Shown here piece by piece: positions 30,197 through 37,491 of a stretch of DNA of 38,749 nt. The stretch is from positions 1-38,749 of the forward strand of contig DATJPY010000030.1 in NCBI GenBank assembly GCA_035506135.1, given 5' to 3'. This DNA is from DATJPY01 sp035506135 (lineage in GTDB: Bacteria > Myxococcota_A > UBA9160 > PR03). The notes below the pieces were generated by a model. It did no database searches. It had not been told where the DNA came from and saw only the letters and a program-made list of their open reading frames with translations. Both the position numbers and the translations under genes were made by a program. Each line of letters opens with the position of its first letter. Positions within the stretch are counted from its first letter, which is position 1.

Positions 30197-32023
30197 CTAC
30201 GAGCCGAGCGCCGGGCGCGGCGCTCGCTCCACGCTGCGCAGCGATCCCTCGGGCAGGATCACCAGCAACACCAGGGTGCGTCCCCACGCGGACCCCGCCG
30301 GCCGGTAGTACCCGACGGCGGCCGCCACGCGGCGCACGCCCTGCTCGAAGATCTCGTCGGGGAGCGCGACGTCGTCGGGTGAGGCTCCCTCCAGCACCCA
30401 GCCGCGCACGGGGGCGTGGACGCGCGCGCCCGCCTCGGCGAGGAGCTCGCGCAGCGCCACGTCCGGCGTCCGGGTGCCGCTCTGGACGTTGGCGACGTGG
30501 CGCGCCGCGACCGCTCCGACGTCCGGATCGTCGATCGGCGCGGGGAGGTTGCGGGCCGCGTACGCGCGGTCGAGGTGCGTGCGGAAGGCCTCGAGCTCGG
30601 CGCTCGGGTCGGCGCCGCCGTACAGCGCGTAGGTCGCGACCATCGCCGCCAGGTACTCGTCCTTCGGCGAGACGATCGGACCGACGGCGAGGCGCGAGCG
30701 CGCGGGGTCGAGCAGCGTCGAGCGGACGTTCGGCTGCTCGAGGGCCTGTGCGAGCCAGGCCTCGATGTCGCTGGTGCCGATCACCAGCGCACCGCCCACG
30801 CCGGCGTCGCGGATCGTCCCCGAGACGTCCCAGCCCGCCATCAGGCCGAGCGCCGCGACGTCGCCGAGCGCCGGATCGGCCGTTCCCAGATAGGAGCCGA
30901 AGTAGGGCGACGCGAGGCGCTCGGCCACCTCGCTCTCCTTCGGCTCCAGCGCGAGCGGCGGCGCGTCGGCCTGCTGCCGCACGCGGTTCAGCTCGACGAG
31001 CAGGCGCTTCGAGAACTCCTCCTTGCTGGCGATCGACGCCGAGCGCCCGTAGCGGGGGCGGCGGTAGCTGGCGACGGGCTGCCCACCCGGCCGCGCCAGC
31101 ACGTCGAGAACGTCCTCGCCGAGCACGCGCCCGGGCGGGCGCGCCATCAGCGAGATCCACGCGCTCTCGTCGTCCTTCTCGGTCGGACACCGGAAGGCGA
31201 AGCGAGGGAGGTGCACGCTCGGATCGGCCTGGCAGGCGGTGACCCGGTAGCGCCCCTGGTTCACGAGACCGTCGATCGACTGCGCCGGGATCAGGACCTC
31301 TCCGCGCAGGACGACGTTGCCGTCGGCGTCGGGAACGGCCGAGACCGGCTCGAGATGCACGCGCCGCTGCGAGGACGCGAGCAGCAGGACGGCCTCGTCG
31401 CCGTGGCGGCCGAACCAGATGCCGACCGCGCGTGCGCCGGCGCCGAGGTGATCGCGCAGGAGCACGACCGCCTGCTCGTGCCAGCGCGCGAGCAGCGCGG
31501 CGTCGCTCTCGCCCGGCGCGACCGTGCCGCGCAGCGAACCGAACTCGACCTGGACGCCGGTCGCGCCGCAGCGCGAGAGCAGGAAGCTCTGGAGGCCGGG
31601 GTCCGGCTGTCCGCCCCGCTCGACGTGGAAGCGGCCGAGCTCGCGCGCGGCGCAGCGCATCGACTCGGAGGCGACCACCAGCCCGGCGCGCTGCGAGGCC
31701 GCCTCGATCAGCAGCTGCTCCCAGGCGTCGGGATTGGTGATCGGCTCCTCGCCGACGCGCTCGGGGAAGGGGCCGGCCAGATCCCACGAGTCGACCCGCA
31801 CGAGGTCGGGCGCGGGCGTCGCGGGGAGCGGGCGGTCGGAGAGCCTCCCGAGCTCGTCGCGCGACGGGAAGGGCTCGGCCTCCTTCGCCTTGTCTGCGGT
31901 GCGCGGGCTGCCGGTCGGGGCACCGCTCGCGCACGCGAGGGCCGCCGCGGCGGCGGCGATCAGCGCGCTGCGGAGGGCGGGGCGGGGACGGCGACTCCGA
32001 CACACGGCGGGGGATCGTATCAC
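30197..32023 (-). CDS. Large lipoprotein with possible CAP/SCP-like domain
   Basis: A 608-residue protein with an arginine-rich N-terminus, hydrophobic stretch and lipobox (AAAALACASG), so probably a lipoprotein. Residues near 335-500 resemble a CAP/SCP-type domain (LLVELNRVRQQADAPPLAL, later VRSTLLDPARSRLAVG and YLAAMVATYALYG), but the usual histidines are not obvious. The flanking parts are not recognised. The start could be GTG 32023 or GTG 32005; neither has a clear SD. It lies 31 bases after the malyl-CoA lyase gene on the same strand but is probably functionally separate. Function unknown. Confidence 0.65.
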   Translation of the reverse strand: MIRSPAVCRSRRPRPALRSALIAAAAAALACASGAPTGSPRTADKAKEAEPFPSRDELGRLSDRPLPATPAPDLVRVDSWDLAGPFPERVGEEPITNPDAWEQLLIEAASQRAGLVVASESMRCAARELGRFHVERGGQPDPGLQSFLLSRCGATGVQVEFGSLRGTVAPGESDAALLARWHEQAVVLLRDHLGAGARAVGIWFGRHGDEAVLLLASSQRRVHLEPVSAVPDADGNVVLRGEVLIPAQSIDGLVNQGRYRVTACQADPSVHLPRFAFRCPTEKDDESAWISLMARPPGRVLGEDVLDVLARPGGQPVASYRRPRYGRSASIASKEEFSKRLLVELNRVRQQADAPPLALEPKESEVAERLASPYFGSYLGTADPALGDVAALGLMAGWDVSGTIRDAGVGGALVIGTSDIEAWLAQALEQPNVRSTLLDPARSRLAVGPIVSPKDEYLAAMVATYALYGGADPSAELEAFRTHLDRAYAARNLPAPIDDPDVGAVAARHVANVQSGTRTPDVALRELLAEAGARVHAPVRGWVLEGASPDDVALPDEIFEQGVRRVAAAVGYYRPAGSAWGRTLVLLVILPEGSLRSVERAPRPALGS

Positions 32024-32054
32024 CCGCCGCGCGCGCCCGGGAACCAGGCGGATG

Positions 32055-33104
32055 CTAGAAGCCGTACTTCTTGGCCAGCTCCGGGTCCTTCTTCGCGAGC
32101 AGCTCCGCGAGCGACACCATGACCTTGCACTGCTTCCAGGTCGCGTCGTCCTGCATCTTGCCGTCGAGCATCAGCACGCCGCGGCCGTCGGGCATCGCCT
32201 CGAGCACGCGGCGGGCGAAGGCGACCTCCGCCGGATCGGGGCTGAAGACCCGCTTGGCGATCTCGATCTGGCTCGGGTGCAGCGACCAGGCTCCGACGCA
32301 GCCCATCAGGAAGGCGGCCCGGAACTGGGCCTCGCAGCCGACCGGATCGGAGATGTCGCCGAACGGCCCGTAGTAGGGCAGGGCGCCCGCCCCCGTGCAG
32401 GCGTCCACCATGCGCGCGATCGAGTAGTGCCAGAGGTCCTGCTGCGCGCTCGACCGGGGCGCCTTGGGGTCGTTCGGATCGGGATCCGAGACGACGCGGT
32501 AGCCGGGGTGGCCGCCGCCGACGCGCGTCGTCTTCATGCGCCGGCTCGCCGCGAGGTCGGCCGGCCCGAAGCTCATGCCCTGCATGCGCGGGCTCGCGGT
32601 GGCGATGTCCTCGACGTTGGTGACGCCGAGGCCGGTCTCGAGGATGGCGTGCACCAGGATCGGGCGGCGCAGATTGTGCTTCGCCTCGAGCTGGGCCAGC
32701 AGGCGGTCGACGAAGTGGATGTCCCACGGCCCCTCGACCTTGGGGATCATCATCACCTCGAGCCGGTCGCCGATCTCGCCCACCAGCCGCGTGACGTCGT
32801 CGAGGAACCACGGGCTGTCGAGGCTGTTGACGCGCGTCCAGAGCTGGGTGTCGCCGAGATCGACCTGCTTGCCGATCCGCACCAGCCCCTCGCGCGCCGC
32901 CTCCTTGCGGTCGGCGGGGATGGCGTCCTCGAGATTGCCGAGCAGCACGTCGGTCTTCGAAGCGATCTCGGGCAGCTTGGCCGCCATCTTCTCGTTGCTC
33001 GGATCGAAGAAGTGGATCATCCGCGACGGCCGGACGGGGATCTCGACGGCCGGCGCGGGCGCGCCGACCACGAGCGGCTTGCCGAAGGCGCGGGGGTTGC
33101 GCAT
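32055..33104 (-). CDS. mcl: Malyl-CoA / beta-methylmalyl-CoA / citramalyl-CoA lyase (HpcH/HpaI fold)
   Basis: A 349-residue CitE/HpcH-family lyase. The start KPLVVGAPAPAVEIPVRPSR, the metal-site strands LLGNLEDAIP and VHAILETGLG, FGPADLAASRRMKTTRVGGG, and the end KMQDDATWKQCKV are those of Mcl enzymes of the 3-hydroxypropionate bicycle and ethylmalonyl-CoA pathway. It cleaves malyl-CoA to acetyl-CoA and glyoxylate, and usually beta-methylmalyl-CoA to propionyl-CoA and glyoxylate. AGGAG precedes ATG 33104. It is last in the ligase-ferredoxin-lyase operon, 17 bases after the ferredoxin stop. Confidence 0.93.
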   Translation of the reverse strand: MRNPRAFGKPLVVGAPAPAVEIPVRPSRMIHFFDPSNEKMAAKLPEIASKTDVLLGNLEDAIPADRKEAAREGLVRIGKQVDLGDTQLWTRVNSLDSPWFLDDVTRLVGEIGDRLEVMMIPKVEGPWDIHFVDRLLAQLEAKHNLRRPILVHAILETGLGVTNVEDIATASPRMQGMSFGPADLAASRRMKTTRVGGGHPGYRVVSDPDPNDPKAPRSSAQQDLWHYSIARMVDACTGAGALPYYGPFGDISDPVGCEAQFRAAFLMGCVGAWSLHPSQIEIAKRVFSPDPAEVAFARRVLEAMPDGRGVLMLDGKMQDDATWKQCKVMVSLAELLAKKDPELAKKYGF

Positions 33105-33121
33105 GGCGGGTTCTCCTGGGC

Positions 33122-33346
33122 TCAGCGTTCGTAGAGCTTGACGACGCGCACGGCGCCCGGCGGCGCCGCCCGGATGCACAGGTCGCAGAGCGTACACTCG
33201 TCGAGGTTGGCCTCGACGATGCGCAGCGCGCCGTCCTTCTCCTGCGCGAAGATGTTCACGGGGCACACCTCGACGAGCTTCTTCGCGAGCGCGGCGTCCC
33301 GGGCGACCGCAGCGTCGACTCGCACGTCGATGAAGAGCGCCGGCAT
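33122..33346 (-). CDS. Single-cluster 4Fe-4S ferredoxin, FixX-like
   Basis: A 74-residue ferredoxin-fold protein. Cysteines occur as EVCPVNIF in the first half and ECTLCDLCIRAAP in the second. The fourth cysteine of the second motif is Ala, so only one [4Fe-4S] cluster can form, ligated by C-x2-C-x2-C plus the distant CP cysteine. That is the arrangement of FixX and of the ferredoxin domain of ETF:quinone oxidoreductase. Its ATG overlaps the stop of the ligase alpha gene. An electron partner among ETF or acyl-CoA enzymes is plausible but unproven. Confidence 0.8.
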   Translation of the reverse strand: MPALFIDVRVDAAVARDAALAKKLVEVCPVNIFAQEKDGALRIVEANLDECTLCDLCIRAAPPGAVRVVKLYER

Positions 33347-34254
33347 CAGCGCCGCTCCGCGAGCCGCTGCTGGAGCCGCTTCGGGATCTCCTCGATGCGC
33401 TCAGCCACCGAGATCCCGGCCTTCTCCATGCGCTCGATCTTGGCCGCCGTGGTGTCCTCGCGGCCCTCGACGATGGTGCCGGCGTGGCCGAAGCGCATGC
33501 CCTTCATCTCGTCCATGAAGCGCCCCGCCATGAACGCGACGATCGGCAGCCGGCTCCGGTTCGCCGAGACCCACTCGGCCAGCTCGGCCTCCATGCGCCC
33601 GCCGGGCTCCGAGTAGATCGCGATCGCGTGCGTCTCGGGGTCCGCCTCGAAGAGCGGCATCAGCTCGGCGTAGGTGGTGCCGATGATCGCGTCGCCGCCG
33701 ATCGAGACGGCGGTCGACTGGCCGAGCCCGGCGGCGGTGAGCGTGCTGGCGATCTCGGTGGTCATGCCGCCCGACCGCGACATGATGCCGATGTGCCCCT
33801 TCTGGTAGGCCTGCCGCGTGTTGGCGGCGGGCCCGCCGATCCCGCCCATCTTGCCCTCGCCCGGCGAGATGAGCCCGAGGCAGTTGGGGCCGATGATGCG
33901 CGCGCCGCGCAGGCGCGCGAGCTCGACCATCTGTGCGACTTCCTGGCGCGGGATGTTCTCGGTGACCACCACGATCAGGCGGATGCCGTTCTCCACCGCC
34001 TCGAAGACGGCGTCGCGCGTGAAGCCCGGCGGCACCGACACGACCGAGCCCTCGACGGGACCGTGCGCGGCGACGACGTCGCGCACGCAGTCGTAGACCG
34101 GCACGCCGTAGACGTCGCGCCCCGCGCGTCCCGGCGTCACGCCGCCGATGATCTGGGCGCCGTAGTCGAGGTTCTCGCGGGTCAGGTTGACGGCCTCGCG
34201 GCCTGTGATGCCCTGCACGATGAAGCGCGTGTCGCGGGTGAGCAGGATCGACAT
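33346..34254 (-). CDS. mtkB: Malate/succinate-CoA ligase, alpha subunit
   Basis: A 302-residue CoA ligase alpha subunit (SucD/MtkB family). CoA-binding QGITGREAVNLTRENLDYGA and GGVTPGRAGRDVYGVPVY, then GPNCLGLISPGE. The phosphorylated histidine is in MRFGHAGTIVEG. The family makes succinyl-CoA or malyl-CoA with nucleotide hydrolysis; malate is favoured here only because malyl-CoA lyase is in the same operon. It begins 3 bases after the beta subunit stop and overlaps the ferredoxin start. It looks divergent from both classical SucD and methylotroph MtkB. Confidence 0.85.
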   Translation of the reverse strand: MSILLTRDTRFIVQGITGREAVNLTRENLDYGAQIIGGVTPGRAGRDVYGVPVYDCVRDVVAAHGPVEGSVVSVPPGFTRDAVFEAVENGIRLIVVVTENIPRQEVAQMVELARLRGARIIGPNCLGLISPGEGKMGGIGGPAANTRQAYQKGHIGIMSRSGGMTTEIASTLTAAGLGQSTAVSIGGDAIIGTTYAELMPLFEADPETHAIAIYSEPGGRMEAELAEWVSANRSRLPIVAFMAGRFMDEMKGMRFGHAGTIVEGREDTTAAKIERMEKAGISVAERIEEIPKRLQQRLAERR

Positions 34255-34257
34255 CGA

Positions 34258-35460
34258 CTACGCCTTCATCTTCGCGACCGCACGCCCTGCCGCCTCGTAC
34301 ATCGACACCGAACGGTCGCAGTAGTCGACCTTGTACTTGCGGAGGATCTTGAATCCCTCGTCCTCCCAGGCGCCCGGGATGCGGAAGATCGCGATCACCT
34401 GCGCGGGGTCCTTGCCGGCCTCGAGGCAGCCCTTGATCACGCCGCGCGCCACGATGTCCACCCGCGTGTTCGACACCACGTTCATCATGACCGCGATCTT
34501 CTCGACCCCCGGCTTCGAGAGGATGAGCTTGGTGAGCTCGCAGGCCTTGCCGACGCTCGGGTTGCCGCCGATCTCGCAGTAGTTGGCGGGCCGGCCGCCG
34601 TGCTTGCGCACGGCGTCGAAGAGCGTGAGCGACCCGCCGCCTGCGCCGATCACCAGGCCGAGGTCGCCGTCGAACTCGACCACGTTGCCGGCGACGCCGC
34701 GATGATCCGCGGCGTTGATCGCGACGCCGCGCAGCTCGAACGGGGTGGCCTCGCGCGCCTGCCGCGTCTCCTCGGGCGCGATGCCGAGCTCGTCGAGCAG
34801 CTTCTTGTGCTTTCCGCGCGCCTCCGCCTCGAGGTCGATGTGGCCGTCGAGCACGGCGAAGCGGCCGTCCTCGAGGCGGCCGAGCGGGTTGATCTCCGCG
34901 AGCGTGAGATCGTAGGCGAGGAAGATGCGCATCAGCTCGAAGACGATCGGGACGAGGCGGATCTGCGCGTCGCCCGAGACGCCCGTGGCGGCGATCGCCT
35001 CCTTCGCGATGCGCGGCGTGATCGGAAGGATCGTCGAGAAGTGCGTCTTCGAGACGTGCTCGGGGTGCTTCTCGGCCACCTCCTCGATGTCGATCCCGCC
35101 GAGATCGCTGAACACCAGCACCGGCAGCTTGCGCCGCCCGTCCCAGGTGATCGCCGCGAAGTACTCCTGCGCGACCTTGCTGCGTTCCTCGACCAGCACC
35201 GCCCGCGCCCGCTGCCCGTTCACGGCGATCGGGAGGATCGCCTCGAAGTGGCGCGCGGCCTCGTCGGGCGAGTCCGCGAAGCGCACGGCGCCGGCCTTCA
35301 TGCGGCCGCCCGAGAGCACCTGGCTCTTGAGCACCGTCGGGCCGCCGATCTCGCCGGCGATGCGTCGCGCGTCGTCCGCGCTGCGCGCGACGCCGCTCCT
35401 GCCGAGCGGCATCCCGTGGCGCTTGAACAGCGCCTTGGCCTCATATTCGTAGAAGCGCAA
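34258..35460 (-). CDS. mtkA: Malate/succinate-CoA ligase, beta subunit (ATP-grasp)
   Basis: A 400-residue ATP-grasp subunit of the SucC/MtkA family, starting RFYEYEAKALFKRHGMPLG after a TTG at 35460 (AGGA seven bases upstream). VLKSQVLSGGRMKAG is the nucleotide-binding strand, LAEINPLGRLEDG the metal-binding Asn strand and EIGGNPSVGKACELTKLIL the subunit contact region. It is the first gene of the operon and divergent from the MDR gene, with 106 bases between starts. Substrate as for the alpha subunit. Longer open frames upstream do not match the family. Confidence 0.87.
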   Translation of the reverse strand: MRFYEYEAKALFKRHGMPLGRSGVARSADDARRIAGEIGGPTVLKSQVLSGGRMKAGAVRFADSPDEAARHFEAILPIAVNGQRARAVLVEERSKVAQEYFAAITWDGRRKLPVLVFSDLGGIDIEEVAEKHPEHVSKTHFSTILPITPRIAKEAIAATGVSGDAQIRLVPIVFELMRIFLAYDLTLAEINPLGRLEDGRFAVLDGHIDLEAEARGKHKKLLDELGIAPEETRQAREATPFELRGVAINAADHRGVAGNVVEFDGDLGLVIGAGGGSLTLFDAVRKHGGRPANYCEIGGNPSVGKACELTKLILSKPGVEKIAVMMNVVSNTRVDIVARGVIKGCLEAGKDPAQVIAIFRIPGAWEDEGFKILRKYKVDYCDRSVSMYEAAGRAVAKMKA

Positions 35461-35566
35461 GCGGGGTCCTTCGATCGCGACGCAAGAGCGCGCACCGTAT
35501 CGCCTTTCCCTCCGACGGGCAAGGCAGCTATGCTGCGCGCGCCGACCCCCCGAGCGGAGAATCGCC

Positions 35567-36724
35567 ATGCCCCGAGCCTTCTCGATCAGCACCGCCTCGA
35601 TCGCCGCCGAGCGCGAGCGGACGGGCGGCAAGCTCGACGACTTCGACATCTCGCGCGTCGTCAAGCTCGACACCGTCGAGCTCAAGCCGGTCGGCCCGGG
35701 CGACGTGCACATCCGCATCCTCGCGGTGTCGGGCGAGCACAACATCAACCACGCCGCCCTGGCCGACACCGTGAACATCGCCGAGCTGCGCGGCGGCAAG
35801 ATCTATCCGGGCAACTCGGCGGTCGGCGAGGTGGTGGCCGTCGGCGAGCGGGTCACCCGCTTCCGGCCCGGCGACGTCGTCATCACCCACTGCAACGGCG
35901 AGCCCGACGTCTACGGCTACCCGCTGCGCATCTGGGCGTACGACCAGCCGGAGTCGATCGGCTGGTACGGCGAGGAGGCGGTGGTCGCTGAGTGGCAGCT
36001 CGTGCGCGCCCCGCTCGACTGCGGCCTCAACCTCTGGGAGATCGCCGCGCTGCCGCTTCGCGCGCCCACTGCCTACCACATGTGGCGGCGCGCGCTCGGC
36101 ATCTACCGCCTCAAGGTGCCGCGCGAGAAGCGCGCCGTGCTGAACGTGCTCTCGTTCGGCGGCGGCGTGGGCGAGTGCTTCCTGATGCTCGCGCGCAGCG
36201 AGGGGCACAATGCCTTCTTCTGCTCGGGAACGCCCGAGCGGCGCGCCGCGCTCGAGAAGCTCGGGATCGTCGGCCTCGACCAGCGCGCATACGACCGCTT
36301 CCGCTCCAAGGACGGCCTCAAGAAGTTCAGCAACGACGTGAAGAAGCTGACCGGCGGCGAGAACATGCACCTGGTCGCCGACATGCTGCGCGGGCCCGTC
36401 TTCGCGGCGGGCCTCGCGGTGGCGGCGCGCGAGGGCGTGAACGTCTCGGCGGGCTGGCAGCTCGGACAGGTGGTCGAGTACAACTCGACGCTGATGAGTG
36501 TCAAGCAGGTGACGATCGACCACACCCACTACGAGACGGTGGACGGCTGCTCGGCGGCGACGGAGCTCTACGGCAGGGTGTTCAAGCCGACCGTGCACAA
36601 GGAGATCTACGCCTTCGAGGACCTTCCGCGCGCCTTCGCGGAGCTGCAGGCCAACGTGCAGACGGGCATCCCGATCATCCGCGTCGCGAAGCAGATGCCG
36701 GAGGCGGTGAAGAAGCTCCTCTGA
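35567..36724 (+). CDS. Medium-chain dehydrogenase/reductase, distantly crotonyl-CoA reductase-like
   Basis: A 385-residue MDR protein. The GroES-like part has DVHIRILAVSGEHNINHAAL and GEVVAVGERVTRFRPGDVVI; the nucleotide-binding domain begins AVLNVLSFGGGVGECFLML. The segment VITHCNGEPD ... RIWAYDQPESIGWYGEEAVV recalls crotonyl-CoA carboxylase/reductase, but the protein is shorter than that enzyme (about 430 residues) and its CO2-binding residues cannot be checked here. No structural-zinc cysteine cluster is seen. Its position beside malyl-CoA lyase makes an acyl-CoA substrate attractive; this is inference. GGAG precedes the ATG. Confidence 0.7.
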   Translation: MPRAFSISTASIAAERERTGGKLDDFDISRVVKLDTVELKPVGPGDVHIRILAVSGEHNINHAALADTVNIAELRGGKIYPGNSAVGEVVAVGERVTRFRPGDVVITHCNGEPDVYGYPLRIWAYDQPESIGWYGEEAVVAEWQLVRAPLDCGLNLWEIAALPLRAPTAYHMWRRALGIYRLKVPREKRAVLNVLSFGGGVGECFLMLARSEGHNAFFCSGTPERRAALEKLGIVGLDQRAYDRFRSKDGLKKFSNDVKKLTGGENMHLVADMLRGPVFAAGLAVAAREGVNVSAGWQLGQVVEYNSTLMSVKQVTIDHTHYETVDGCSAATELYGRVFKPTVHKEIYAFEDLPRAFAELQANVQTGIPIIRVAKQMPEAVKKLL

Positions 36725-36923
36725 GCGGTCCGCGCGCGGGGTCGAGCGGCGGCAGCCGCCGGCCGCCCTGCGAGCCGACTCGTCCGCCCTCGCGCCCCCC
36801 CGACCGCGTGCCGTTCCGGCGGCGCGGGGGGATTTCCCGGCCTTCCCCGAAGCTCAATTTTCCAGTCCGCCCGACAGCGGATCGGTGATAGTCTGCGCGC
36901 AATCGGAATGGGGGAGGTTCGCG

Positions 36924-37454
36924 ATGACGATTCGCACGGCGCGGCCGCTGGCTCGGCCGCGCATCCTCGGCCTCGCCGTCGCCCTTGCGGTCGCATCCGG
37001 CGGTGCGCTGGCGCCGGCCGCGGCGCGAGCCGCCGGCGATACCGCCCCGCCGCCGGCCGCGGCGCCCGCGGCGAAGCCGGCCGGCACGCCGGTGCGCTGG
37101 GACCAGGACCGGGTCACCGAGTACGCGAGCGAGCTGAATGGCGCGGTCCAGAGCCTGCGCGACGAGGTTCGCCGGCAGCCGCCGCAGACGCCCTTCGCGA
37201 AGCGGCAGGCGCAGCACGATCTCGAGGAGGACATGCGGCTCATCTCGAGCTCCACCACCTACCTTCTCGAGCAGCTCAAGAGCGGCGCCGGCCGCGAGGA
37301 GACGGAGGCGACCTTCCGGCGGATCGACTCGCTGCGGCTCGGCGCCGCCGAGCACGCGCGGCGTTCGCTGCTGCCGGATCCGCTGATGAAGGACCTGGTG
37401 CACGCCGGCGAGCTCTGGAATCGGATGAAGCCGTACTACTACGGCAAGCAGTGA
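36924..37454 (+). CDS. Secreted protein of unknown function
   Basis: A 176-residue exported protein. The signal segment is PRILGLAVALAVASGGALA, followed by an Ala/Pro-rich linker and a helical domain of about 120 residues (VTEYASELNGAVQSLRDEVR, HDLEEDMRLISSSTTYLLEQ). GGGGGAGG lies six bases before the ATG. No family was recognised; a periplasmic helical-bundle protein is the safest description. The 199 bases upstream (36725-36923) hold no gene; TGATAGT at about 36886 is a possible -10 box. Confidence 0.65.
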   Translation: MTIRTARPLARPRILGLAVALAVASGGALAPAAARAAGDTAPPPAAAPAAKPAGTPVRWDQDRVTEYASELNGAVQSLRDEVRRQPPQTPFAKRQAQHDLEEDMRLISSSTTYLLEQLKSGAGREETEATFRRIDSLRLGAAEHARRSLLPDPLMKDLVHAGELWNRMKPYYYGKQ

Positions 37455-37491
37455 GGCGCGCCGCTCCGGCGAGCCCCGAGCGCGCTGTGGG

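Noticed and set aside
33484..35991. Very long open frame on the plus strand opposite the ligase genes
   Set aside because: Arginine-, alanine- and histidine-rich translation without any family signature. It is antisense to mtkA, mtkB and runs into the MDR gene; a by-product of high GC at third codon positions. Many similar frames occur throughout the window (for example 117-1547 and 2912-4111).
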